From JACQFK01 sp964604905 (GTDB lineage Bacteria > Planctomycetota > MHYJ01 > JACPRB01), in contig CAZSCC010000228.1 of assembly GCA_964604905.1 (NCBI GenBank), forward strand, positions 1-15,656: DNA of 15,656 nucleotides, read 5' to 3'. The first letter of the stretch is position 1; the number at the start of each line of letters is the position of its first letter. Shown in pieces: positions 6,540 through 13,799 of this stretch. A program made the position numbers and the translations under genes. Below the pieces are notes generated by a model, which saw only the letters and a list, made by a program, of their open reading frames with translations, did not search any database and was not told the DNA's origin.

Positions 6540-7274
6540 ATGAAAGTCGCGATCGCCCAGATCCCCGTCGTCATGGGCGACAAGGAGGCCAACGTCGCCA
6601 CGCTCCTCCGATTCCTCGAAGCGGCGGGGCGCAAGCGCTGCGGCGTCGCCGTCTTCCCCGAGTGCTCTCTCGCGGGATGGCTCTCCCCCGCCGCCCCGAT
6701 GGCCGCGGAGACGATCCCGGGACCCCTTACCGACGAGCTCGGCCGGAGGGCCCGCAAGCACCGGATGGCGATCGTCCTCGGACTCGAGGAGCGCGACGAG
6801 GGCCGGATCTACAACAGCGCCGTCCTGATCGGCCGCGACGGCCGCCTCCTGGCCCGCCACCGCAAGATCGACGAGCTCGAGATCGGCCTCAAGGTCTACT
6901 CGCGCGGGACGTCGCTCGGCGTGATCGACTTCGAGAGGCGGAAAGTGGCGGTCGACATCTGCGCCGACAGCTGGCGGCCCGAGATCACCGACGCCCTCGC
7001 CCTCATGGGCGCGCGCCTCATCTTCTCGCCCAGCGCCTGGGCGGTCGAGCCCGGCGGCGAAGCGACCAACATCGCCTGGATCCGGGAGACCTATCGGGCG
7101 CGGACGAAGGGGCGGGACCTGACGATCGTTGCGGCCAACGGCGTGGGCCCCGTCACCCAGGGCCCCTGGAAGGGCCGCGTGCTCCAGGGCAACAGCCTCG
7201 CGACCGGCCCCGACGGGAAGGCGCTCCTCACGGGCCCGACGAATCGCGAGGCGCTGCTGACCTTGAAGGTCTAA
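6540..7274 (+). CDS. nitrilase-superfamily carbon-nitrogen hydrolase (amidase)
   Basis: A 244-residue cytoplasmic enzyme with the full nitrilase catalytic triad: E41 in Val-Phe-Pro-Glu, K109 in His-Arg-Lys-Ile-Asp-Glu, and C141 in Asp-Ile-Cys-Ala-Asp-Ser-Trp-Arg-Pro-Glu. It begins with the typical Val-Ala-Ile-Ala-Gln-Ile-Pro strand. It would hydrolyse a C-N bond of an amide or carbamoyl group via a cysteine thioester. The substrate cannot be told; the family includes omega-amidases and N-carbamoyl hydrolases. The length is at the short end for the family. ATG 6540 is chosen over upstream in-frame ATGs because the core strand starts there; no Shine-Dalgarno is present. The stop TAA (7272-7274) overlaps the stop of the opposing gene by 4 nt of reading frame. 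Confidence 0.87.
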   Translation: MKVAIAQIPVVMGDKEANVATLLRFLEAAGRKRCGVAVFPECSLAGWLSPAAPMAAETIPGPLTDELGRRARKHRMAIVLGLEERDEGRIYNSAVLIGRDGRLLARHRKIDELEIGLKVYSRGTSLGVIDFERRKVAVDICADSWRPEITDALALMGARLIFSPSAWAVEPGGEATNIAWIRETYRARTKGRDLTIVAANGVGPVTQGPWKGRVLQGNSLATGPDGKALLTGPTNREALLTLKV

Positions 7275-9226
7275 TACCCCGCCTTCTTGTCGACGACGTT
7301 CAGCATCGGCTCGCCGGCAGCGAAGCGGCGCATGTTCTCCAGGAAGAGCGCCCGCGTGCGGCCGTTCGTGCCGGGGGACTGGCCCGACACGTGGGGCGTG
7401 ACGATCACGTTGGGCAGCTTCCAGAGCGCGTGGTCGGCCGGGAGCGGCTCGGGCTCGGTCACGTCGAGGCCCACCCCCTGCAGCGTCCCGGAGCGGATCG
7501 CCTGGACCATCGCCTCCTGATCGACTTCCTTGCCCCGCGCGATGTTGATGAAGAACGAGCCCTTCTTCATGAGCGAGAACTGCGCGCTCCCGAAGAGTCC
7601 GGTCGTCTCGGGCGTGAGCGGCGCGGCCAGCACCACCACGTCCGCCGAGGGGAGCAGCATCGCCAGCTTGTCGGGCTTCTCCAGGCGCGAGACGTAGATC
7701 GGCACCGCCATCTCCCGCGGATCGGTCGCCACCACGGTCATCCCGAACGCGCGGGCGCGCTTCGCCGTCTCCGCGCCGTTCCCGCCGAGGCCCACGACCA
7801 GCATCGTCTTCCCCTGCAGCTCGCCCTGGAAGGGGGCGTCGGCGCCCTTCCCCCAGGCGCCCTTCTTCATCAGGTCCTGATAGTGCGGAAGGCTCCGGAC
7901 GAGCGAGAGCAGCATGGCCATCACGTGGTCCGCGATCGGCGGGCCGTACATCCGCTTCATGTTGGTCAGCACGATCTTGTCGTTGCCCTGAAGCTCGGGG
8001 ATGAAGGTGATCTGCTCCACCCCCGCGCTGAATTGCTGCACCCAGCGGAGTTCCTTCGCCTCGCGGAGGAACTCGGCGCTGACGAAGCTCCCGATCGTCC
8101 CGTGCACCTGCGGCGCGAGCTTGAGCGCCTCCGCCTTGGAGGCCGCGGTCACGATCTCGACGTTCGGTGCGACCTGCCGGATCCCGGCCGCGACGTCGGG
8201 GGCGAGCGATCCCGCCAGGAACTTGAGCTTCGGCCGCTCCTTCCCCTTCTCCATGGGGATCGCGACGACCGCCGCCCCGGTCACCCCCGGATCGCCCAGC
8301 CAGTTGAGCGGGCCGCGCGTCAGCTCCTGGTAGACGTGCTGGATGTTGTCCGGACTCATCTGCTCCTTGCCCGTCCACTGCTTCCACATCGGGATGTCGA
8401 CCGCTTTCTTCACCTCGTCGAGCGTCTTCCCCTCCGCGACGGCCTTGGCGACCTGCGCGCGGAGCTCGAGGAAGTACTGGCGCTGCGTCTGCACGAGCCC
8501 GCCCTTCCCCACCGGCCCGTGGCCGGGGACGACCGTCTCCGCCCCGAGGGTCTGGACCTGCGTGAGGACGTCGATCCAGCTCGCGGAATCGGAGTCCCCC
8601 ATGTAGTTGAACGGGCCGTTCACGCACGCGTCGCCCGTGAAGACGACCTTCTCCTTCGGCAGCCACGTGAAGATGCAGCCGGTCGTGTGGGCCTGGCCGA
8701 AGTAGCGGATCTCGGCCCGGCGCTTCCCGTCGTCCAGGATGAACTGGTCCGTGAACGTCAGGTTCGGCGCGTAGGGGCCGTACTTCGCGTAGACGGGGTC
8801 CTTCTCGGCCGTCTTCAGGTAGTTGGCCGTGTTCCGCTCGACGTACTCGCGGCGCGCGTTCTCGTGCGCCACGATCGTCGCCCCCTCCTTCGCGAAGGCG
8901 CCCGAGCCGAACGAATGGTCGGCGTGATAGTGGGTGACGACGGCGTACTTGATCGGCTTTCCGTTCGTCGTCTCCTTGATGTTCTTGATCGCCGCCTCGG
9001 CGCCCAGGGGGAAGGCGGTGTCGATCACGACCACGTACTCGGAGAACTCGATCCAGGCGATGTTCGAGCCGTACTTCCCGATGTCGGCCGTGTTGTTCTG
9101 GAACCACACGCCGTCGGCCACCTTGACGGGCGCCTCGGGGCCTTTCGCCGCCTGGTGGGACGCGAGGGCGTAGACGCCCCCGAAGAGGGCGGCGAAGAGG
9201 ACGGACTGGAGCAGGAACCGCTTCAT
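7271..9226 (-). CDS. exported metallo-beta-lactamase-fold hydrolase fused to D-2-hydroxyacid dehydrogenase
   Basis: The protein has 651 residues in one uninterrupted frame. Residues 1-22 look like a signal peptide or anchor (Lys-Arg, then a hydrophobic stretch, Ala-Leu-Ala). Residues about 35-310 are a metallo-beta-lactamase (MBL) fold with all metal ligands: Thr-His-Tyr-His-Ala-Asp-His (H99, H101, D103, H104), H180, D199 in Thr-Gly-Asp-Ala, and H236 in Pro-Gly-His-Gly. Residues about 330-650 are a D-isomer 2-hydroxyacid dehydrogenase: Gly-Leu-Gly-Gly-Asn-Gly (479-484) for NAD(P), R564 in Ala-Arg-Gly, E593 in the Asp-Val-Thr-Glu-Pro-Glu-Pro motif, and H612 in Thr-Pro-His. Both halves therefore look catalytically complete. 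The start at 9226 has GGGAGG (9238-9233) 6 nt upstream. The reaction sequence is unknown; a hydrolase that hands a 2-hydroxy or 2-oxo acid to the dehydrogenase is my inference. Confidence 0.88.
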   Translation of the reverse strand: MKRFLLQSVLFAALFGGVYALASHQAAKGPEAPVKVADGVWFQNNTADIGKYGSNIAWIEFSEYVVVIDTAFPLGAEAAIKNIKETTNGKPIKYAVVTHYHADHSFGSGAFAKEGATIVAHENARREYVERNTANYLKTAEKDPVYAKYGPYAPNLTFTDQFILDDGKRRAEIRYFGQAHTTGCIFTWLPKEKVVFTGDACVNGPFNYMGDSDSASWIDVLTQVQTLGAETVVPGHGPVGKGGLVQTQRQYFLELRAQVAKAVAEGKTLDEVKKAVDIPMWKQWTGKEQMSPDNIQHVYQELTRGPLNWLGDPGVTGAAVVAIPMEKGKERPKLKFLAGSLAPDVAAGIRQVAPNVEIVTAASKAEALKLAPQVHGTIGSFVSAEFLREAKELRWVQQFSAGVEQITFIPELQGNDKIVLTNMKRMYGPPIADHVMAMLLSLVRSLPHYQDLMKKGAWGKGADAPFQGELQGKTMLVVGLGGNGAETAKRARAFGMTVVATDPREMAVPIYVSRLEKPDKLAMLLPSADVVVLAAPLTPETTGLFGSAQFSLMKKGSFFINIARGKEVDQEAMVQAIRSGTLQGVGLDVTEPEPLPADHALWKLPNVIVTPHVSGQSPGTNGRTRALFLENMRRFAAGEPMLNVVDKKAGY

Positions 9227-9253
9227 GGGAGACCTCCCTCTAGGAACCACGCT

Positions 9254-9282
9254 TTTGTAGCCGTCCGGGCGCCGGTTGTCTA
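9254..9282 (-). promoter_or_regulatory. sigma70-type promoter for the MBL-dehydrogenase fusion gene
   Basis: On the - strand, TAGACA (9282-9277, five of six matches to TTGACA) is followed after exactly 17 nt by TACAAA (9259-9254, four of six matches to TATAAT). Transcription would start near 9247, giving a leader of about 20 nt that contains the GGGAGG ribosome site. This is the best complete -35/-10 pair in the window. Confidence 0.5.
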
Positions 9283-9286
9283 CTAT
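9281..9286 (+). promoter_or_regulatory. possible -10 box (TACTAT) for the ThuA-domain gene
   Basis: TACTAT matches four of six bases of TATAAT and would start transcription near 9293, leaving a leader of about 20 nt with the Shine-Dalgarno AAGGAGG (9301-9307). TTGTAG (9255-9260) could serve as -35 but is 20 nt away, longer than usual. The box overlaps the -35 element of the divergent promoter by two bases, so the two promoters would compete. Confidence 0.3.
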
Positions 9287-9312
9287 TACACTCTCGACCG
9301 AAGGAGGCTTTC

Positions 9313-10194
9313 ATGCCGAGGCTCGCGTCGTTCCTCGCGGCGGCCGCGCTGCTCTGCTCGTTCCGCGCCCAGGAGCCCATCCCGCTCCTCATCGTGACCG
9401 GCAGCCACCGGCACGACTGGGTGAACACCACGCCGGTCCTGAAAAGCCTCCTCGAGGCGACCGGGCGCTTCGCGGTGACCGTGACCGAGGACCCCGCGAA
9501 GGACCTGACGCCGGAGAACCTGGCGAAGGTCCGCGTCGTCGTCCTCCACTACCGGGAGAACGACAAGCCCTCGAAATGGGAACTGCTCGACGACAAGGGC
9601 CAGAAGACGGGCAAGATCCGCGAGGTCCCGCCCCACCCGGGCCGCTGGCCCGAGGCGGCGGAGAAGGCGCTCCTCGCGGCGATCGAGAAGGGGACGGGCT
9701 GCATCGCGCTCCATTACGGGACGAGCGCGTTCGACGACGGCGCGGCGAACTGGCCCGAGTACGAGAAGCTGATCGGCGGCGGCTGGCGCGTGTCGAAGAA
9801 GGCGTTCGGCCACAGCAAGAAGATGTTCCAGTTCGAGGTCAAGATCGCCAACAAGGACCACCCGATCACGAAAGGCTTTCCCGACAAGTTCCTCCACGCT
9901 AAGGACGAGCTCTACCACAAGTCGCTCATGGTCGAGGGGAACACGGTCCTCACCACCGCCTTCGACGACCCGAAGCTCGGCGACGAGCTCTGCACCGGCA
10001 AGGACGAGAACCTGACGTGGGTGCGCGAGCACGGCAAGGGCCGCGTCTTCACGACGCTGCTCGGCCACGGGCCCGACCAGATGCGCCTCTCGCCCGGCTT
10101 CCGGACGCTCTTCGCCCGCGGCTGCGAGTGGGCGGCCACCGGGAAGGTGACGATCCCCGTCCCCGCGAAGCTCGACGCGGAGCCGGCGAAGTAG
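9313..10194 (+). CDS. secreted ThuA-domain (trehalose-utilisation-like) protein
   Basis: The protein has 293 residues. Residues 1-19 are a signal peptide (Arg near the start, Ala/Leu-rich core, Phe-Arg-Ala then Gln). The rest is a ThuA domain, a class-I glutamine-amidotransferase-like fold: Leu-Leu-Ile-Val-Thr-Gly-Ser-His-Arg-His-Asp-Trp (25-36, with H32 and H34), Cys-Ile-Ala-Leu-His-Tyr-Gly in the centre, and near the end Gly-Arg-Val-Phe-Thr-Thr-Leu-Leu-Gly-His-Gly followed by a Phe-Arg-Thr-Leu...Gly-Cys-Glu-Trp-Ala helix. ThuA proteins are linked to sugar or sugar-alcohol use, often beside oxidoreductases, but their activity is poorly defined. AAGGAGG lies 5 nt before ATG 9313. It is divergent from the MBL-dehydrogenase fusion, and the two may share regulation. 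Confidence 0.87.
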   Translation: MPRLASFLAAAALLCSFRAQEPIPLLIVTGSHRHDWVNTTPVLKSLLEATGRFAVTVTEDPAKDLTPENLAKVRVVVLHYRENDKPSKWELLDDKGQKTGKIREVPPHPGRWPEAAEKALLAAIEKGTGCIALHYGTSAFDDGAANWPEYEKLIGGGWRVSKKAFGHSKKMFQFEVKIANKDHPITKGFPDKFLHAKDELYHKSLMVEGNTVLTTAFDDPKLGDELCTGKDENLTWVREHGKGRVFTTLLGHGPDQMRLSPGFRTLFARGCEWAATGKVTIPVPAKLDAEPAK

Positions 10195-10198
10195 CGCT

Positions 10199-10228
10199 GC
10201 CTGAGCGGGCGCGCGCCGCCGGACAGGC
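10199..10228. terminator. GC-rich hairpin between convergent ThuA and lipoprotein genes
   Basis: GCCTG (10199-10203) pairs with CAGGC (10224-10228), enclosing the 10-base palindrome GGCGCGCGCC (10208-10217). It fills the 33-nt space between two convergent stops and could end transcription from both sides. No T-run follows on either strand, so the call rests on position and dyad symmetry. Confidence 0.35.
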
Positions 10229-10689
10229 TATCGAAGCCGCTCTTCGATCTCGAGATCCAGGAAGAGCGTCTGGCCCGTCTTGCTGGGGATCAGCGCGTAC
10301 TTCAGCGTACCGACCGTCTTCGCGGCCTCATATTGGAACGTCTTCCGGATCTCGGGGGGCACGGCGGCTTCCGTGGCCTGGCTCTTGACCGTGACGCGGG
10401 CCGCGATCCAGTCGTCGATGGCCTGCACCACCTGGGCGGCGTCGGGATTCGAGTCGTCCAGCCGGCGAATTTTCTGGTGCGCCTCGCGCGTGAAGAGCCG
10501 GGTCTTCCCGTCCAGGTGGCCGGCCGATTCACCGTCGAGGACGTATCCGGCCGCCAGCGTGAAGGGGTTGACTCCCTCGTCGATCAAGGCGGACGCCATT
10601 CCCATCGCCGGCTTCTGGCCGCACCCGCCGAGGTGCAGCCCCGCGAGAACGATCGCGACGAGCCTCGCGTGCCGCGCGGAGCGGGACAT
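10228..10689 (-). CDS. unidentified lipoprotein, last gene of the pilin-like operon
   Basis: The protein has 153 residues. A positively charged start (Arg at 3, 6 and 9) is followed by a hydrophobic core and Leu-Gly-Gly-Cys (20-23), a lipobox with C23 as the lipidated residue. The Gly at -2 is tolerated rather than ideal. The mature part begins Gly-Gln-Lys-Pro and is mixed helix and strand; it holds a Lys/Arg-rich middle with Asp-Gly-Lys-Thr-Arg-Leu-Phe (59-65) and ends in an acidic strand Leu-Phe-Leu-Asp-Leu-Glu-Ile-Glu-Glu. I do not recognise a family. It starts 9 nt after the large pilin-like gene on the same strand, so it is probably made with the pilins and may sit at the outer membrane as an accessory. 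Its stop lies within a hairpin. Confidence 0.75.
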   Translation of the reverse strand: MSRSARHARLVAIVLAGLHLGGCGQKPAMGMASALIDEGVNPFTLAAGYVLDGESAGHLDGKTRLFTREAHQKIRRLDDSNPDAAQVVQAIDDWIAARVTVKSQATEAAVPPEIRKTFQYEAAKTVGTLKYALIPSKTGQTLFLDLEIEERLR

Positions 10690-10698
10690 CCCGGACCG

Positions 10699-12474
10699 CT
10701 ACCGGTACCGCTCCTCGTACGTCGTGCGGCCGATGCTCACGCCCGTGGGGAAGGCCGGCGGCTTGGGCTTGTTGGGATCCACGAAGTCCTGATCGAAATT
10801 CCAGACGCGATTGGGAGGCGAGTAGACGTTCCCCTGCCCCCACTGGCCCTGGGCGATCTGGCTGGTCCACAGGTTGACCATGGCGCCCGTAAAGTTGCAC
10901 TTCACGCCGCCCGACCAGTCTTCGTGGAAGCGGGGCAGGTTCTCCAGGCCGCCGCTGTATTGGCCGCCGTTGACCGACGGCGTGGGGACGTTGCCGGTCA
11001 CCATGGCGAAATTGAAAGTGGTCTCAGAGGCCCCGGGGACGCCCGTGCCGGAGGCCTTGCTGTTGTCCCAGTTGTTGGAGAGCAGGTTGACGGCGTCGGC
11101 GATGACGGCCGCGGGCTGCTTGACGTACGAAGTGTCCCCGGCCTTCCCGTTGAAATCCCCCTGCATGTACACCTGTCCGTTGGAGGCGATCGTGATGCCG
11201 CCGTTGAGGGGCAGCTTACTGGCCGCTTCGAAGACGAAGCCGGCCGGTAGGGCCGGGGCCGTGATGCGGCCGCCCTCCGTCGCAGGAACCGGATTCCGTT
11301 CGTCGTAGGCGTAGAGCACGCCGTTCCTGGGGTAGTACGAGGAACTCCCGAGCTTGTCCATGTTGACCGTGGTCACGGGAAGGCTCGATCTCTGGTCCTG
11401 CCGGGCATCGAAGATCGTCTGGTTCGGGGTGATCACTCCATCGCTGATGAGCGTGGAGCTCACATCCCTCCCATTGTACAGGGCTGTCACGTCGCCCCTC
11501 ACGTCGGTCTTGAGGATGAGCCCGTTGCTCATGGCCTTCTCGTAGAAAAGCCCGCCGTTGGCGTCATAACGCGTGGGCGGCAGAAGGGAGCCGAGGGCGG
11601 GGCTTTCGACGGCGACCGCGCCGAGGGCGCCGTTCTTCACGTTGCCGCCCCAGTTTGAGATCGCCGAGGCCGCCCAGGTGTCATCGTTCGTGGCGCCGAA
11701 GGTCCCGGCGCTTTCGAGGTTGGTGGCCCAGTCGACCATGACGCCCGAGGCATCGCGCACCCGCACCGGCCCCGCCATTTCGGCGCCGTTGTCCTTGCGG
11801 TGGCGGAACATGTTGCCCATGGCCCGCACGTAGTCGGTGTCGAGGTCGAGGCTCGTCCCCGCGCCCATATAGAGGTCGGAGTTCGTGTGCACGCGGCCCC
11901 GGCCCACCCAGGCCGGACCGGGCAGGAACTCGAGGTCCCCGTTGTAGAAGGCGAGGAACTGGAAGAGCGGGGTGACGTTGACCTCGATGTTCCGGATGAC
12001 CATGCCGAGCGCCTTGTGGACCTTGGTGTCGACCTGGATCTCGAAGAGCACCTTGGTGGTGGAAAGCTGTCCGCTGATGGCGGGGGGGGGCACGATCGTG
12101 TACTGGCTGGCGACGAAGTTGATGGACCTCCCATCCAGGGTCACCGCGGCGTTCAGCGAGTACAGGGCCGGGGATCTCGACGTGTCCCACGTGTAGGTCA
12201 TGCTCTTTCCCGAGATCGTCACCGTGCCCGAGCTGCGGGACTGGGGAGGAGGGAGGATCTCGTTGGCATAGCCCGTCCGGATCAGATGGGCCACCTCTTC
12301 GACGGCGGCCTCGGCAAGGTAGGTCGCCTTCATCTTGTATTTCGCGACCTCGGTCACCCGATGGTCGGTGGTGGTCATCAGGAGGAGGGCGGTGGTGACG
12401 CCGCCGACCAGGACGACGACTACGAGCATGCCCAGGAGGGACATACCCTGCTGCGAGATACGCGCGTTCTTCAT
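10699..12474 (-). CDS. large minor pilin/pseudopilin-like protein (PilX/GspK-like, no Glu5)
   Basis: The protein has 591 residues. A short leader ends Gln-Gln-Gly (8-10), followed by Met-Ser-Leu-Leu-Gly-Met and a long hydrophobic helix (13-34): the prepilin peptidase pattern, but position +5 is Gly15 instead of Glu. That absence is typical of GspK and some PilX proteins, which cap the filament. A helix with Tyr-Leu-Ala-Glu-Ala-Ala-Val-Glu (52-59) follows, as in PilX-like proteins. The large outer part contains a Gly-Arg-Val-His-Thr-Asn-Ser-Asp-Leu-Tyr-Met segment (about 193-203), common in pilus-assembly proteins of this size, plus many Asn/Gly turns. Its RBS GGAGAG is 4 nt from the ATG. It carries a nine-C tract at 12090-12082. 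Confidence 0.82.
   Translation of the reverse strand: MKNARISQQGMSLLGMLVVVVLVGGVTTALLLMTTTDHRVTEVAKYKMKATYLAEAAVEEVAHLIRTGYANEILPPPQSRSSGTVTISGKSMTYTWDTSRSPALYSLNAAVTLDGRSINFVASQYTIVPPPAISGQLSTTKVLFEIQVDTKVHKALGMVIRNIEVNVTPLFQFLAFYNGDLEFLPGPAWVGRGRVHTNSDLYMGAGTSLDLDTDYVRAMGNMFRHRKDNGAEMAGPVRVRDASGVMVDWATNLESAGTFGATNDDTWAASAISNWGGNVKNGALGAVAVESPALGSLLPPTRYDANGGLFYEKAMSNGLILKTDVRGDVTALYNGRDVSSTLISDGVITPNQTIFDARQDQRSSLPVTTVNMDKLGSSSYYPRNGVLYAYDERNPVPATEGGRITAPALPAGFVFEAASKLPLNGGITIASNGQVYMQGDFNGKAGDTSYVKQPAAVIADAVNLLSNNWDNSKASGTGVPGASETTFNFAMVTGNVPTPSVNGGQYSGGLENLPRFHEDWSGGVKCNFTGAMVNLWTSQIAQGQWGQGNVYSPPNRVWNFDQDFVDPNKPKPPAFPTGVSIGRTTYEERYR
12082..12090. repeat. nine-base G/C homopolymer inside the PilX/GspK-like gene
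   Basis: Nine G in a row on the + strand (nine C in the coding sense) encode three prolines within Val-Pro-Pro-Pro-Ala-Ile. A gain or loss of one base would shift the frame about 130 codons into a 591-codon gene. Such tracts act as phase-variation switches in pilus genes of other bacteria, but a chance run in a GC-rich gene is also possible. Confidence 0.6.
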
Positions 12475-12486
12475 GGGGCTCTCCGT

Positions 12487-13308
12487 CTACCGGTCCACGC
12501 TGCGAAGATTGACCGTCGTGGTTTGAATGAGCTTAACGTCCTTGCCGCTGAGGTCCTTTTTCCAGAACCAGAGGGTGATCGCCAGCTGGCTGAGCCCGAG
12601 GTTCGGGTCGAGGTTCGCCGCTCCGGTACTGCAGAATCCGGTGGGGACCCCGCCGCTGCCCCGGGCCTTGAACTGGATGCGGTCCAGGTTCCGCGTGAGC
12701 ACCGTCTTCTTGAGGAGGGTGGTCCCGAAGCCCGTCCCGTTGTAGCGGCGGATCTGCAGCTCGTTGAGTTTCACGGCGGGATTGCTGACGATCGCGATCG
12801 CGTAGAACGCCGTCTCCGTGATGACGTTGTCCTTCCCCCACTCGATGTTCCCGCTGGCATCGGTGGGGTGCTTGTCCCCGTCCTTGTCGCGGGGGAGGCG
12901 GAAGATGATCTCGTTGGAGGGGCCGCCGAAACCATCCGGATCCACGGTCACGATGTAATGCCCGGCGGGGCTGTTGCTTCCGGTGGACGACACGTCGTTG
13001 AGGTCGGAGAACGAGGCGTACGCGGAGGGATAGGTGGATCCGTCGTCGACAAAGACGGGATATTCGCCGCTCTGCCAGGTCCCGTTTCCGTTCGTGTCGA
13101 CGGGGCCGGCGGTCTTGAGCAGGGACGTCAACTCCTGGATGCAGCGCGTGGCCTCGATCTGGAGTTCCACTCGAGCCCGGATCGCCTCGTCCTGCTTCAT
13201 CGTGGTCCCGATGACGCTGTAGACGGCGACCAGGATGATGATCGTGATGGCCAACGTGATCATGATCTCGATCAAGGAATAGCCCCGGCGCCGGTCGAAG
13301 CGGTGCAT
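12487..13308 (-). CDS. minor pilin/pseudopilin, PilW/GspJ-like
   Basis: The protein has 273 residues. The class-III signal is complete: a basic leader (Arg at 3 and 6-8) ends at G9, then Tyr-Ser-Leu-Ile-Glu with E14 at position +5, followed by a hydrophobic helix (about 15-33). The C-terminal domain is rich in strand, Asn and Gly and contains Asp-Pro-Asp-Gly-Phe-Gly-Gly-Pro-Ser-Asn-Glu-Ile-Ile-Phe (PilW-like core) and a late Leu-Ala-Ile-Thr-Leu-Trp-Phe-Trp-Lys-Lys strand. It would be cut and methylated by PilD and inserted in a type IV pilus or type II secretion pseudopilus. ATG 13308 is chosen since it gives a 9-residue leader, only 2 nt after the upstream stop; the preceding 90 nt of open frame belong to that upstream gene in another frame. 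Confidence 0.85.
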   Translation of the reverse strand: MHRFDRRRGYSLIEIMITLAITIIILVAVYSVIGTTMKQDEAIRARVELQIEATRCIQELTSLLKTAGPVDTNGNGTWQSGEYPVFVDDGSTYPSAYASFSDLNDVSSTGSNSPAGHYIVTVDPDGFGGPSNEIIFRLPRDKDGDKHPTDASGNIEWGKDNVITETAFYAIAIVSNPAVKLNELQIRRYNGTGFGTTLLKKTVLTRNLDRIQFKARGSGGVPTGFCSTGAANLDPNLGLSQLAITLWFWKKDLSGKDVKLIQTTTVNLRSVDR

Positions 13309-13310
13309 GG

Positions 13311-13799
13311 CTACTTGGACCTCTTCGTCACGATGGATTCCCGGACGACGCGGTTCTTGTGATCCCGCCAGCTGACTTCCACCTTGTACTCGACCCATTC
13401 GATGGCCGGGCTTGGGTCCTGGGCCGTCCAGGTGATCGTGATCTCCTCCATCCTGAGCGCGCGCTCCACGACGGAAGTCGACGGGTCATCGTAGTAATTG
13501 GGAAGCAGCGTCGTCCCGTCCCCGGCGGTCTGCCCGCGGAAGGAGGTGTTCGTCGGATAGTTCTGCTTGAACTTGTCGAAGGTGGGGGCGAAGGTGTATT
13601 CGACCGCGGACTGGAGGTCCTGCATCGCGATCGACCCCTCCCGCGACGACGCGCGGAGCGAGTCCGCGCTGAAGATCACTCCCAGGAACACCAGGAGGAC
13701 GAACGCCAGGATCGACATCGAAACCATGACCTCGATCAGCGAAAAGCCCGCGGCGCCCGCCCCCCGGCGGCGGAGCCTTCCCGACGTCAAGGGTCTCAT
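13311..13799 (-). CDS. minor pilin/pseudopilin, PilV/GspI-like
   Basis: The protein has 162 residues. Leader residues 1-18 are basic (Arg-Leu-Arg-Arg-Arg) and end at G18; the mature protein begins Phe-Ser-Leu-Ile-Glu with E23 at +5 and a hydrophobic helix (19-43). This is a full prepilin peptidase site. The small C-terminal domain has the Glu-Trp-Val-Glu-Tyr-Lys-Val-Glu-Val-Ser-Trp strand near the end, matching the Val-x-Val-x-Trp strand usual in PilV/GspI. It is the first gene of a four-gene unit (PilV, PilW, PilX-like, lipoprotein). ATG 13799 is preferred to an upstream GTG (13838) because GGGAGG (13808-13803) precedes it, though with only 3 nt spacing. No major pilin or motor gene is in the window. 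Confidence 0.83.
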   Translation of the reverse strand: MRPLTSGRLRRRGAGAAGFSLIEVMVSMSILAFVLLVFLGVIFSADSLRASSREGSIAMQDLQSAVEYTFAPTFDKFKQNYPTNTSFRGQTAGDGTTLLPNYYDDPSTSVVERALRMEEITITWTAQDPSPAIEWVEYKVEVSWRDHKNRVVRESIVTKRSK

